DNA of 64,000 nt from Afipia sp. OHSU_II-C1 (lineage in GTDB: Bacteria; Pseudomonadota; Alphaproteobacteria; Rhizobiales; Xanthobacteraceae). The notes below the pieces were generated by a model. It ran no database searches, was not told the origin of the DNA, and saw only the letters and a list, made by a program, of their open reading frames with translations. Made by a program: the position numbers and the translations under genes. The stretch is taken from positions 124,001-188,000 of the forward strand of contig NZ_APJI01000014.1 in the NCBI RefSeq assembly GCF_000497575.1. The letters are read 5' to 3'. How positions within the stretch are numbered: position 1 is the stretch's first letter; every line of letters starts with the position of its first letter. Shown here piece after piece: positions 25,947 through 35,864 of this stretch.

Positions 25947-28900
25947 TTACTCGCCGCGGCGCGACCACCAGCCCGCGCGGCGCGGCTGGGCGGTCTCGGG
26001 TTGCGGTTGAGATGGCGCCGGTTCAGTCGAAGGTGCCGATGTCGGCGTTTGAACAGGAGCGGGCTCCGGCTCCTTCGGCGTCTCACCGAAGAAGAAGCTG
26101 ACTTTCTCGCGGACGGTCGAGCGCTTGCGTGGAGCTGCCTCGGTTTCTTCCGGAGGCGCGTTGTACTGCGCTACCGGTTCAGGTTGCGGAGCCGGAACCG
26201 GTGCAGGATGCTCCTCGCGGACCGGCTCTGCCGGTGCGGACAGATCGGCGACAGCTTCGGCAGATTCGGATTCCGGCGGCGGTCCCAGGTCGTCGGCAAT
26301 CGTCGATACCTGTCCTTCGCCCGGCTGAGCACCTTCTGCACCGCTCAGGTCATTGCCACCACGCCGACGGCGTCCACCGCGGCGTCCGCGGCGGCGCGGG
26401 CGGCGTTCGCCATTCGCGTTCTGCTCGGCGCGCGGTTCTCCGTTCTGATCGTCCTGCTCGTCGTCGCCTTCGTCGCCGTCGCTGGCTTCGCCGATGGCGT
26501 CATCCTGCGACGCGATGTTGGTCGCATCGCCGCGGTCGGCTGCCTGTGCGCCATCGCGCGCTTCTCCACCACGGCCACGCCTGCGGCGGCGGCGCTTGCG
26601 GCGCGGACCTTCTTCGCCTTCGGCGGCAGGAGCTGCGTCGGCGGATTGCGCTTCTGCGCTGTCCTCATCATCACCTTCAAACTCGGCCTCGGCTTCGAAG
26701 GTTTCGTCATCCTCGTAATCGTAGGTGTCCTCGACCGGGGCCGGGGATGCGGCGAGCTGCGCTGCAAGGATAGCTTTGGCGGCTTCAAGCGTATGAACGG
26801 CTTCGCCGCGATCGATCACGTAAGACTGCTGCCCGCTGATCGTTGCATCCGCGATGACCGCGAGCGTGACCTTGAAGCTGCTTTCGAGATCGCGCAGATG
26901 CCCGCGCTTGTGATTGAGGACGTAGAGCGCAACATCGGTGCGGGTGCGAACCGTCAGATTGTGTGTCGGTCCCTTCATCAGGGTTTCTTCGAGGCCGCGC
27001 AGCAATTGCAGCGCAACGGACGAGACCGAGCGGACATGACCGGTTCCGCCGCAATGCGGGCAGGGCTCGGTGGAGCTTTCCAGCACGCTGGCGCGGATGC
27101 GCTGGCGCGACATCTCGAGCAGGCCGAAATGCGAGATGCGTCCGACCTGGATGCGGGCGCGATCCTGCCGCAGGCAGTCGCTCAGCTTGCGCTCGACCGC
27201 GCGGTTGTTGCGCTTCTCATCCATGTCGATGAAGTCGATCACGATGAGACCCGCCAGATCGCGCAGACGCAACTGGCGTGCAACTTCCTCGGCGGCTTCG
27301 AGATTGGTCTTGAGCGCTGTGTCCTCGATGTGGTGCTCGCGGGTTGAGCGGCCGGAGTTCACGTCGATGGAGACCAGCGCTTCGGTCTGATTGATGACGA
27401 TGTATCCACCGGAACGTAGCGTCACCGTCGGAGAGAACATCGCATCGAGCTGGCTCTCGACGCCCATGCGTGAGAACAGCGGCTGGCCGTCGCGATACTG
27501 TTTCACCGCGCGAACGTTGCTCGGCATCAGCATCTTCATGAAGTCGCGGGCCTCGGTGAAGCCGGACTCGCCGGCAACAAGGACCTCGTCGATTTCCTTG
27601 TTGTAGAGGTCGCGTAGCGAGCGCTTGATCAGCGAGCCTTCCTCGTAAACGAGGGTAGGAGCCTGCGACTTTAAAGTGGTGTCGCGGACCGTTTCCCACA
27701 TCCGGATCAGGTATTCGAAGTCGCGCTTGATCTCCGGCTTGGTGCGGGACGCGCCAGCGGTGCGCAGGATGATCCCCATGCCTTCCGGCACATCGAGATC
27801 CTGGACCACGTCCTTCAGGCGCGAGCGATCCTGAGCCGAGGTGATCTTGCGGCTGATACCGCCGCCGCGTGCGGTGTTGGGCATCAGCACGGCATAGCGG
27901 CCGGCAAGCGAGAGATAGGTGGTCAGCGCGGCGCCCTTGTTGCCACGCTCTTCCTTCACGACCTGAACCAGCATCACCTGGCGGCGCTTGATGACTTCCT
28001 GAATCTTGTACTGGCGGCGCGGGCGGAAGGCACGTTCCGGCACTTCTTCCAGCACGTCGTCGCCGCCGACCGACTCGACGACTTCCTCTTCGGCATCCTC
28101 ACCGTCTTCGTCGTCGTCATCCGCATCGTCTGCGTGGTGTTCGTCATCGTCGTGAGGAGCGATAGGCGCCTCATGGGCCTCATCGTGGGCATAGTGCTCG
28201 TGCTGATGATCGTCATGCTCATGATCATCGTGCGCGTGATCGTGGGAATGATCGTCATGGGCATGGTCGTCCTGAGCGACGACCGGCGCGGACGATTCCT
28301 GAGCCGGAAGTTCCTGCGATGCGGCGACTGGCGCGGCGTCGGCATGATGCTCGTCGTGACTCTCGTTTCCGGCCGGGAGGGCCGCAACGTCACGAGCCTC
28401 ACCGGGCTGATGATCGTGTTCGGCGTGATGTACGCCATCATGCTGGTGGTCATGATCGTGATGCATGTCATCGTGATCGTGATCCGGTGCATGATCGCCG
28501 ACCTGCGAGGTATCCGCGTGCGGCTGCGTGTCGATCTCGGGGCTTGCGCCCTCGATGATCTCGCTCTGCACGCGCTCGCCACGGTCGCGGCGGCGGGAGT
28601 TGCGATGGCGGGAGCGCCGGCGGCTGGAACGGTTTTCCGATTCTTCTTCGGCTTCGCGGTGCGCGCGTTCGTCGGCCTCGATCAGCGCCTGACGGTCTGC
28701 AACCGGGATCTGATAATAGTCGGGATGAATTTCGCTGAAGGCCAGAAAGCCGTGGCGATTGCCGCCGTATTCGATAAACGCGGCTTGCAGCGACGGTTCG
28801 ACGCGCGTGACCTTGGCGAGATAGATGTTGCCGCGCAGTTGCTTGCGCTGGGCAGACTCGAAATCAAATTCCTCGACGCGATTGCCGCGGACCACGACCA

Positions 28901-28949
28901 CCCGGGTCTCTTCCGGATGGGTCGCATCGATCAACATTTTGTTGGGCAT
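25947..28949 (-). CDS. rne: ribonuclease E
   Basis: A 1000-residue endoribonuclease that starts mRNA decay and processes rRNA. The ATG at 28949 (MPNKMLIDATHPEE) matches the conserved family N-terminus; the open frame continues 34 codons upstream without family similarity. The S1 domain starts at about 35 (KQLRGNIYLAKVTRVEPSLQ AAFIEYG) and is interrupted by an insert at about 88-315 that includes a His/Asp-rich tract (144-272), before the S1 part resumes (MLVQVVKEERGNKGAALTTY). The catalytic core shows SIDVNSGRSTREHHIEDTAL and LIVIDFIDMDEKRN, and the zinc link CPHCGGTGH. The last about 300 residues are a disordered acidic/basic scaffold with poly-Arg stretches, the usual docking arm for a degradosome. 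Confidence 0.96.
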   Translation of the reverse strand: MPNKMLIDATHPEETRVVVVRGNRVEEFDFESAQRKQLRGNIYLAKVTRVEPSLQAAFIEYGGNRHGFLAFSEIHPDYYQIPVADRQALIEADERAHREAEEESENRSSRRRSRHRNSRRRDRGERVQSEIIEGASPEIDTQPHADTSQVGDHAPDHDHDDMHHDHDHQHDGVHHAEHDHQPGEARDVAALPAGNESHDEHHADAAPVAASQELPAQESSAPVVAQDDHAHDDHSHDHAHDDHEHDDHQHEHYAHDEAHEAPIAPHDDDEHHADDADDDDEDGEDAEEEVVESVGGDDVLEEVPERAFRPRRQYKIQEVIKRRQVMLVQVVKEERGNKGAALTTYLSLAGRYAVLMPNTARGGGISRKITSAQDRSRLKDVVQDLDVPEGMGIILRTAGASRTKPEIKRDFEYLIRMWETVRDTTLKSQAPTLVYEEGSLIKRSLRDLYNKEIDEVLVAGESGFTEARDFMKMLMPSNVRAVKQYRDGQPLFSRMGVESQLDAMFSPTVTLRSGGYIVINQTEALVSIDVNSGRSTREHHIEDTALKTNLEAAEEVARQLRLRDLAGLIVIDFIDMDEKRNNRAVERKLSDCLRQDRARIQVGRISHFGLLEMSRQRIRASVLESSTEPCPHCGGTGHVRSVSSVALQLLRGLEETLMKGPTHNLTVRTRTDVALYVLNHKRGHLRDLESSFKVTLAVIADATISGQQSYVIDRGEAVHTLEAAKAILAAQLAASPAPVEDTYDYEDDETFEAEAEFEGDDEDSAEAQSADAAPAAEGEEGPRRKRRRRRRGRGGEARDGAQAADRGDATNIASQDDAIGEASDGDEGDDEQDDQNGEPRAEQNANGERRPRRRGRRGGRRRRGGNDLSGAEGAQPGEGQVSTIADDLGPPPESESAEAVADLSAPAEPVREEHPAPVPAPQPEPVAQYNAPPEETEAAPRKRSTVREKVSFFFGETPKEPEPAPVQTPTSAPSTEPAPSQPQPETAQPRRAGWWSRRGE

Positions 28950-29660
28950 TTTTGAGCTCTTGACGGCGAACGGTGCGTTCGGCGGCCAGCGCATGGCGCG
29001 TAGCCGGGTCACGTAACGGTCCACCTGATTCGGGGGTGAGGGGAAGGCCAAAACGCCGCCCGAGGCACCGTGCCGATCGCAACGTCAGCGAAACGCGACG
29101 CGGAAAAGATTCGCGTCGTATCGATGCTGGCGTCGATGGGATCTTCTGACTGATCCCGTTCGGCAATAGAGTCTGGCGCATCAAGCGTCGGCCCGTCTAA
29201 TTCAATGTGGCGGCAAAGGCGCCGCCGTATCCTGCCGCCGACGTTGCCAGCGGTTTTGCTGCTGGCAGTGCCAAACGCGGCGCAAGGTGCGCGCGCTGGC
29301 TCTCGATGGTCCGCTGCCTTGCGGCAACGGTCGCCGGTTATGAAATTAGCCGCTCGGGCTGGTAACCGCCGTTCCGTATCAGCCGCGCGCTGCGCTGGCT
29401 GTGGAGGGTCGGAAGGTACGCTGGAACCTCTGATTGAATACGAGGAACTGGCGCTGCACCGGGAAGCTGAACGCGACACAACCGCAAGTTTAAACCGTCA
29501 GCCTCTCCTACATACGTCGAATGGTCGTTTCTGGCAAGGGAAGCGTCACAGCGCTGCAACACACTCGGGTAATCGTCGCGCGCTCGGTAAGGAGCCGTTA
29601 ACTGCGCGGTTCTATTGCGGTATGAGGTGTCCGGAGGCTGCGGATTCGTTGACGAGCCAC
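28950..29660. other. 711-bp divergent intergenic region, rne leader and amidase promoter
   Basis: No gene is supported here. Frames are open on both strands, including one in phase with the amidase from about 29205, but none shows family features or a good ribosome binding site. The rne side contains a hairpin at 29096-29118. In other bacteria the long rne 5' leader is cleaved by RNase E for autoregulation, so a long leader here would be expected. Confidence 0.5.
29096..29118 (-). promoter_or_regulatory. hairpin in the presumed rne 5' leader
   Basis: CGACGCG and CGCGTCG pair across a nine-base A/T-containing loop, about 150 bases upstream of the rne ATG. An RNase E feedback element is the obvious hypothesis, but nothing in the sequence proves it. 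Confidence 0.3.
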
Positions 29661-30947
29661 ATGAATTATCGCGCATTTCGGGTGGTTGCGCAGGTGTGCG
29701 CCGCAGCATTTCTGTGCCTGCCGATTCCCGAGGCGATCGCAGTCGAATCTCAGCCACCGCAGCCAGCGGTTGCGGCCGCCTTTCCAATCGCCTCCGACGT
29801 GCGCGTGGCGGGCGACGACAAGCAGACCCGTTTTATTCTCGACCTCGACCGCAAGGTTGATGCCCGGGCGTTTGTGCTCGGTGATCCGTATCGTGTCGTC
29901 GTCGATATTCCGCAGGTCACCTTCAATCTCCCCGCCGGTGTGGGAAAGGAAGGACGAGGTTTGATCCGCGCTTTTCGCTACGGCCTTGTGATGCCGGGGG
30001 GATCGCGGGTGGTTTTCGACCTGACCGGTCCAGCCAGGATTGAAAAGACCTACGTCATCGATCCGGCGAACGGGCAGCCGGCGCGCCTCGTGGTCGAACT
30101 GGCCGCGGTTGAACGATCGGCGTTCAAGGCGTCGTCTCCGGGCGCGGACAAAGTGCAGTTGCGTCCGGCAATCGTCGCCGATGCCAGTGGCGCCGCAGTT
30201 GAAACGACGGGTACGACCAAGGCCGCAAAGGTCACCGATTCCCGTCCGGTCATCGTGATCGACCCCGGCCATGGCGGCGTCGACAACGGCACACAGGCAG
30301 CTACCGGCGAAAGCGAAAAGATGCTGGTGCTGGATTTCGCCAAGGCGCTGCGGGATCGGATCGAGAAGGGCGGCAAGTTTCGCGTCGTGATGACGCGTGA
30401 CGACGACACCTTCGTTCCTCTCGGGGAACGGGTGAAGATCGCCCGCGCCAATACGGCGGCGTTATTTGTTTCCATTCACGCCGATGCCTTGCCCAAGCGG
30501 GAGGGCGATGCCCAGGGCGCGACCGTCTATACGCTGTCGGAGCGCGCCTCCGATGCGGAGGCCGAGAAACTTGCCGAGGCCGAGAACAAAGCGGACGCCA
30601 TCGCGGGCATCAACTTGACCGAGGAGCCGGCGGAAGTGGCCGATATCCTGATCGAATTGACCCAGCGAGAGACTCGAACGTTTTCAAATCGCTTCGCCCG
30701 TACCCTCGTAAACGAGATGAAGAGCGTCGCCCGCATGCACAAGCACCCGCTGAAATCAGCGGGGTTCAAGGTCCTGAAGGCGCACGACGTTCCGTCTGTG
30801 CTGGTCGAACTCGGCTACGTCTCCAACAAGGATGATCTCCAGCATCTGGTCTCCGAAAGCTGGCGGTCCCGCACTGTCGGTTCCGTCGCCCAAGCCGTTG
30901 ACGCATTTTTCGGAAAGCGCGTGGTTTCCACGGGTCCTTCCAATTAA
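29661..30947 (+). CDS. N-acetylmuramoyl-L-alanine amidase, AmiC-like
   Basis: A 428-residue periplasmic peptidoglycan amidase. The ATG at 29661 (MNYRAFRVVAQVC) starts a signal peptide ending near PEAIAVE; another ATG at 29622 is possible, and neither has a strong ribosome binding site. An AMIN domain (about 45-145; RFILDLDRKVDARAFVLGDP) targets the septum or peptidoglycan. The Amidase_3 domain (about 200-425) has VIVIDPGHGGVDNGTQAATG with the zinc His, SEKMLVLDFAK with the Glu ligand, FVSIHADALP with a second His, and VLVELGYVSNKDD with the catalytic Glu. It cuts stem peptides during daughter-cell separation. The PBP1A gene follows 195 bp downstream on the same strand, a conserved pairing. 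Confidence 0.93.
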   Translation: MNYRAFRVVAQVCAAAFLCLPIPEAIAVESQPPQPAVAAAFPIASDVRVAGDDKQTRFILDLDRKVDARAFVLGDPYRVVVDIPQVTFNLPAGVGKEGRGLIRAFRYGLVMPGGSRVVFDLTGPARIEKTYVIDPANGQPARLVVELAAVERSAFKASSPGADKVQLRPAIVADASGAAVETTGTTKAAKVTDSRPVIVIDPGHGGVDNGTQAATGESEKMLVLDFAKALRDRIEKGGKFRVVMTRDDDTFVPLGERVKIARANTAALFVSIHADALPKREGDAQGATVYTLSERASDAEAEKLAEAENKADAIAGINLTEEPAEVADILIELTQRETRTFSNRFARTLVNEMKSVARMHKHPLKSAGFKVLKAHDVPSVLVELGYVSNKDDLQHLVSESWRSRTVGSVAQAVDAFFGKRVVSTGPSN

Positions 30948-31142
30948 GCCCGTTCAGATTGAATTCGCAGGGTAATTGCTGCCGAGGCCCTAGTTTGGCC
31001 ACAGCGGCGGCTCTATAGAAAATTGGGCCAGGAAGAGACCAGAATCGATCCACGCACGGATAGCGGATGGTATAGTTCGGTTTGGAAGCCCGGTCGTGCG
31101 CCTCGGGTGATCGCGCCAGATGTTTAAAGACGGATACTGACG

Positions 31143-33635
31143 ATGCGCTTGCTACTGCGGTTCATGGGCTTTCTGTTTGCGGCTGGCACGATCGTATTCC
31201 TTGTCGGTGTTGCCGCAGTCGCTGGAGCGATCTGGCACTTTTCGAAGGACCTGCCGGACTATTCGCAGTTGCAGGACTACGAACCTGCGGTGATGACGCG
31301 TGTTCACGCCGCCGACGGCTCGCTGCTCGGTGAATACTCCAAGGAGCGCCGGCTGTATCTGCCGATCCAGGCGATTCCGAAGCCTGTCATCAATGCGTTC
31401 CTGGCTGCGGAAGACAAGAATTTCTACGAGCACGGCGGCATCGACTTCACCGGCATGGCCCGCGCCGCGGTTCTCTACGCGCAGAACTACGGGTCAAACC
31501 GCCGCCCGCAGGGGGCGTCGACGATCACGCAGCAGGTTGCGAAGAACTTCCTTCTGACCAACGAAGTTTCGTTCAACCGCAAGATCAAGGAAGCCTTGCT
31601 GGCGATGCGCATCGAGCGCACCTACACCAAGGACAAGATTCTCGAGCTCTATCTCAACGAAATCTATCTCGGCCTCAGCGCCTACGGCATTGCGGCTGCA
31701 TCGCTTGTCTATTTCGACAAGTCAGTCAACGAACTCACCATCGCAGAAGCCGCCTATCTGGCAGCGTTGCCGAAGGCGCCCTCGAGCCTTCATCCGGTCC
31801 GCAACCGTGACCGCGCCATCGAACGCCGCAACTACGTCATCGACCGGTTGGCGGAAAACGGCTGGATCAAGCAGGCCGATGCCGTTGCCGCCCGCAAGGA
31901 GCCGCTGGTGGTGACATCGCGTTCCAACGCAGCGCATATTTTCGCGGGCGAGTATTTCGCTGAAGAAGTCCGCCGCGACATCTTCGAGCGCTACGGCGAG
32001 AAGAAGCTCTATGAAGGCGGCCTTTCGGTGCGCACCTCGCTCGATCCCAAGCTTCAGATCATGGCCCGCAAGGCGATGGTGGCCGGGCTGGTCAAGTTCG
32101 ACGAAGCGCAGGGCTGGCGCGGCGCGCCGCACAAGATCGATCTCGGCGGCGACTGGGGCGTGAAACTGGCTGAGGTCAAATCGCTCTCCGATATTTCGCC
32201 GTGGCGGATGGCCGTGGTGCTTGAGACCAGCGACCAATCGGCCCGTATCGGCTTTCAACCCGGCCGTGAGCTTGGCGGCGCGGTCTCCAAGACTCGCGAA
32301 ACCGGATTGATCTCGCTGGACGGCGTCAGGTGGGCGAAGGCAGCGGCTGGTCCGACACGCTTCAAGACGCCGACCGCGGTGACGCAGGTAATTGCACCCG
32401 GCGACGTGATCTATGTCGATCCACTCCTCGACAAGGACGGCAACAAGGTCGAAGGGCAGTACCGGCTGCGTCAGGTGCCTGAAGTCTCCGGCGCGATGGT
32501 TGCGATGGATCCGTGGACCGGCCGCGTCGTGGCCATGGTCGGCGGCTTCTCGTTCGACCAGAGCCAGTTCAACCGCGCGACGCAGGCGTATCGCCAGCCG
32601 GGCTCGTCCTTCAAGCCGATCGTGTATTCGACCGCGATGGACAACGGCTACACGCCGTCGACCGTCGTTGTGGACGCACCGATCGAAATCGATCAAGGGC
32701 AGGGCGCGGGTGTCTGGCGTCCGGAAAACTACTCCACCGGCAAGTACTACGGGCCGACCACGTTGAGGAACGCGCTGATCCGGTCGCTGAACACGGTGAC
32801 GGTGCGTCTCGCGCAGGACGTCGGCATGCCGCTGATCGGCGAGTACGCCAAGCGCTTCGGCATCTATGACGAGTTGCCGAACTATCTGTCCTACGCGCTT
32901 GGCGCAGGCGAAACGACGGTGATGCGCATGGTCACCGCCTATTCGATGTTTGCCAACGGCGGCAAGCGCGTGAAGCCGACGCTGATAGATCGCATTCAGG
33001 ATCGCTACGGTCACACCATCTTCAAGCACGATCAGCGTGAGTGTCGCGGCTGCGATGCCGGCGAGGGCTGGAAGAACCAGCCAGAGCCTTCGCTGGTCGA
33101 CCGCCGTGAGCAGGTTCTGGATTCCATGACCGCCTATCAGATCACGTCGATGATGGAAGGCGTCGTGCAAAGCGGCACCGCCACCGTCCTGCGTGAAGTC
33201 GGCAAGCCGATCGCCGGCAAGACCGGCACGACCAACGACGAGAAGGACGCCTGGTTCATCGGTTTCTCGCCCGATCTCGTGGTCGGCGTCTACATCGGCT
33301 ACGACAAGCCGCGAAATCTCGGCCGAGGCGGCACCGGCGGACATCTTGCAGCGCCGGTCGTCAAAGACTTCATGAAGCTGGCGCTTGCCGACAAGCCTGC
33401 TGTGCCCTTCCGCGTGCCTGCAGGTATCAAGCTGATTCGCGTCGATGCCAAGAGCGGCATGCGCGCCGGGCCGGGTGACAGCGGCCGGACCATCCTCGAA
33501 GCCTTCAAGCCCGGAACAGCGCCGCCCGACAACTACTCGGTTATCGGCGTGGCCGACGCAGACGGGCGCTCACCGGGCGTTTCGCCGGATGCAGACCGGG
33601 CCATCTTCCGGCCGGGGACCGGCGGCCTGTACTAG
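31143..33635 (+). CDS. mrcA: bifunctional penicillin-binding protein 1A
   Basis: An 830-residue class A PBP that polymerises glycan strands and cross-links them. An N-terminal membrane anchor (about residues 8-30) precedes the GT51 glycosyltransferase, with catalytic E90 in AAEDKNFYEHGGIDFTG and GASTITQQVAKNFLLTNE. The transpeptidase has SSFK (catalytic S488, K491), SLN (548-550) and KTGTT (K693). An OB-like insert lies between the two domains. The C-terminal tail after about 760 is Pro/Gly-rich. Length and motif spacing fit PBP1A (ponA/mrcA). It follows the amidase gene and precedes prfB, all on the plus strand. Confidence 0.96.
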   Translation: MRLLLRFMGFLFAAGTIVFLVGVAAVAGAIWHFSKDLPDYSQLQDYEPAVMTRVHAADGSLLGEYSKERRLYLPIQAIPKPVINAFLAAEDKNFYEHGGIDFTGMARAAVLYAQNYGSNRRPQGASTITQQVAKNFLLTNEVSFNRKIKEALLAMRIERTYTKDKILELYLNEIYLGLSAYGIAAASLVYFDKSVNELTIAEAAYLAALPKAPSSLHPVRNRDRAIERRNYVIDRLAENGWIKQADAVAARKEPLVVTSRSNAAHIFAGEYFAEEVRRDIFERYGEKKLYEGGLSVRTSLDPKLQIMARKAMVAGLVKFDEAQGWRGAPHKIDLGGDWGVKLAEVKSLSDISPWRMAVVLETSDQSARIGFQPGRELGGAVSKTRETGLISLDGVRWAKAAAGPTRFKTPTAVTQVIAPGDVIYVDPLLDKDGNKVEGQYRLRQVPEVSGAMVAMDPWTGRVVAMVGGFSFDQSQFNRATQAYRQPGSSFKPIVYSTAMDNGYTPSTVVVDAPIEIDQGQGAGVWRPENYSTGKYYGPTTLRNALIRSLNTVTVRLAQDVGMPLIGEYAKRFGIYDELPNYLSYALGAGETTVMRMVTAYSMFANGGKRVKPTLIDRIQDRYGHTIFKHDQRECRGCDAGEGWKNQPEPSLVDRREQVLDSMTAYQITSMMEGVVQSGTATVLREVGKPIAGKTGTTNDEKDAWFIGFSPDLVVGVYIGYDKPRNLGRGGTGGHLAAPVVKDFMKLALADKPAVPFRVPAGIKLIRVDAKSGMRAGPGDSGRTILEAFKPGTAPPDNYSVIGVADADGRSPGVSPDADRAIFRPGTGGLY

Positions 33636-33657
33636 CGCAACCTGATAAAGTTGCGCT
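33634..33657 (+). terminator. hairpin after mrcA
   Basis: AGCGCAAC and GTTGCGCT pair across an eight-base loop, overlapping the mrcA stop codon. There is no T-run, so it may be a weak terminator or a 3' stabilising hairpin. Confidence 0.35.
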
Positions 33658-33724
33658 GCTCACCGTCAGCCGTTACATCCCTCACGTCCTTTGAATCGCG
33701 GTCTTGCCGCAAGCTGGAATTGTC

Positions 33725-34856
33725 ATGCGTCCTGAAATCGAACGCCTTGTTGAAGAGATCAAGCAGTCAGTCGGGCTGCTGAGGAGGCATCTTTGACGTT
33801 GATGCTGCCACGGCTCGTCTCGCCGAACTGAACGCTCTCGCCGAAGATCCCAATCTCTGGAACGATCCGCAGAAAGCCCAGAAGCTGATGCAGGAGCGGA
33901 CCTCGCTCGAGAATCAACTCACCGGCATCGGCAAGATCGAGCGGGAACTCGAAGACCAGACCGGCATGATCGAGCTTGGTGAGTCCGAGAAGGACGAGAG
34001 CGTCGTCCTGGAAGCCGAGAACGCGCTGAAGGCTTTGAAAAAGGACGTCGCGAAGCAGGAGCTGGAAGCGCTGTTGTCCGGTGAAGCCGACAGATTCAAT
34101 ACGTACCTCGAAGTCCACGCCGGCGCCGGCGGCACCGAGAGCCAGGACTGGGCCTCGATGCTGCTGCGTATGTACACGCGCTGGGCGGAGAAGCATGGGT
34201 TCAAGGTCGAATACCTTGAAGAGACCGAAGGCGAAGAAGCCGGTATCAAATCCGCGACAATCCAGATCAGCGGCCACAATGCCTATGGCTGGCTAAAGAC
34301 CGAGGCAGGCGTGCATCGGCTGGTGCGGATATCGCCGTTCGATTCCAATGCGCGGCGGCACACGTCGTTCTCAAGCGTTGCCATTTTCCCGGTGGTCGAT
34401 GACAGCATCAAGATCGATATCAAGGAATCGGACGTGCGCACCGATACGATGCGTTCGGGCGGCGCTGGCGGCCAGCACGTCAACAAAACCGAATCCGCGG
34501 TGCGGCTGACGCATATTCCGACCGGTGTTGCCGTGGTTTGTCAGGCCGGTCGTTCGCAACACAAGAACAGGGCGCAAGCTTGGGACATGCTGCGCGCGCG
34601 GCTTTATGAAATCGAACTGAAGAAGCGCGAAGAGAAGGCCGCTGCCGATCAGGCTGCCAAGACCGATATCGGCTGGGGCCATCAAATTCGATCGTACGTG
34701 CTGCAGCCGTATCAGATGGTGAAGGATCTGCGCACCGGTGTGCAGACCTCCGACACGTCCGGCGTGCTCGACGGCGATCTCGATGACTTCATGGCGGCGA
34801 CGCTGGCCCAGAAGGCCTTCGGCACTACGCCGGGCGCCATCGAGGACGTGGATTAA
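33725..34856 (+). CDS. prfB: peptide chain release factor 2, programmed +1 frameshift
   Basis: RF2 releases the peptide at UGA and UAA. The gene is in two frames: 23 codons from the ATG at 33725 ([14 protein letters not shown]...) run to an in-frame TGA at 33794-33796, and the rest continues in the +1 frame from 33795 to 34856, giving 376 residues. The codon-recognition tripeptide SPF is at residues 203-205, and the catalytic GGQ at 248-250 ([10 protein letters not shown]). The frameshift autoregulates RF2: when RF2 is scarce, the ribosome pauses at TGA and slips. Annotating only the second frame would lose the true N-terminus. It stands between mrcA and an EamA gene. Confidence 0.97.
33781..33797 (+). 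promoter_or_regulatory. prfB programmed +1 frameshift site
   Basis: The internal Shine-Dalgarno-like AGGAGG lies three bases before the slippery CTT TGA C, the same arrangement as in E. coli prfB. The zero-frame TGA is at 33794-33796 and reading resumes with GAC at 33795. Confidence 0.95.
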
Positions 34857-34919
34857 ACGCAGAACCGGGTTGTCGCGAAACGGGTGGTTTAGCCCCGGGC
34901 CTCCGCGTATGGCTTTGCC

Positions 34920-35852
34920 ATGGCTGTGGTCCAGGAAAGACTTCCCGAAACCGACCTGCGGATGGATGAGCGCGACTGGTCGCGGCTGATCTTTCTGTCG
35001 GTTCTCTGGGGCGGCACGTTCTTCTTTACCGGCGTGGCTTTGAAGGAATTGCCGCCGCTCACGCTGGTTTTCATTCGTCTGTCGGTCGCGACCCTGATCC
35101 TTCTGCCCGTGCTCTGGGCCAACCGCATCCCGTTTCCGGCGGGCATAGCGGGATGGTGGCCTTACGCGGTGATGGCACTGATCAACAATGTCATGCCGTT
35201 TTCTCTGCTTGTGATGGGCCAAACCTACATCCCAAGCGGCATGGCGGCGGTGGTGAATGCCACTACTCCGGTTTTCACCGTTCTGGTAGCTGCGGCGTTC
35301 GGCGAGGAGAGGCTGATCCTGCGGCGTGTTGCCGGAGTGCTGCTCGGTCTGTGCGGCGTTGCTATCCTGAAAGGATATGAATTCGACATCAGTTCGCGGC
35401 AGAGCATCGGCATCGCGCTCTGCCTTGGTGCTACGACCTGTTTCGGTTTCTCCGCCCTGTGGGCGAGGCGCAAACTGGGCGGTGCTCCGCCCATCGGAGC
35501 CGCGACCTTTCAATTGCTTTCAGGGGCCTTGATGATGCTCGTTCTGGCGAGCATCTTTGATCGGCCATGGCAGTTACAGATACCGGGACTGACCACATGG
35601 CTGGCGGTTCTCGGACTGGCGTCGCTCTCTACCGCGCTCGCGTTTATTCTCTTCTTTCAGATTATCGAGCGTTCGGGCGCCAGCAATGTGATGCTTGTGA
35701 CGCTTCTCGTTCCGATCAGCGCAATCCTGCTCGGTTACTTCTTCCTCGACGAAAGAATTGAAGCCCGCGAAATTGTCGGCGCACTTGTTATCGCAAGCGC
35801 TTTGCTGGTGATCGATGGGCGCGTTTTCCGTGTGTTCGGCCGGTCAGGATAA
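34920..35852 (+). CDS. EamA/DMT-family transporter
   Basis: A 310-residue inner-membrane protein with about ten helices in two EamA repeats (about 20-150 and 165-300). Typical stretches are FLSVLWGGTFFFTGVALKEL, MGQTYIPSGMAAVVNATTPV and NVMLVTLLVPISAILLGYFF. The substrate is unknown. It is not closely similar in sequence to the EamA protein at 7768-8703 beyond family features. It lies 63 bp after prfB on the same strand. The end is 12 bp from the convergent M23 gene, with no clear terminator between. Confidence 0.88.
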   Translation: MAVVQERLPETDLRMDERDWSRLIFLSVLWGGTFFFTGVALKELPPLTLVFIRLSVATLILLPVLWANRIPFPAGIAGWWPYAVMALINNVMPFSLLVMGQTYIPSGMAAVVNATTPVFTVLVAAAFGEERLILRRVAGVLLGLCGVAILKGYEFDISSRQSIGIALCLGATTCFGFSALWARRKLGGAPPIGAATFQLLSGALMMLVLASIFDRPWQLQIPGLTTWLAVLGLASLSTALAFILFFQIIERSGASNVMLVTLLVPISAILLGYFFLDERIEAREIVGALVIASALLVIDGRVFRVFGRSG

Positions 35853-35864
35853 ATCGAGCCCGAT

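Noticed and set aside
29205-29660. Upstream in-frame extension of the amidase by about 152 codons
   Set aside because: It has no signal peptide or family similarity and would bury the signal peptide that begins at 29661.
31722-33344. 540-codon open frame antisense to mrcA
   Set aside because: Same GC-driven shadow effect; PBP1A motifs are complete on the plus strand.
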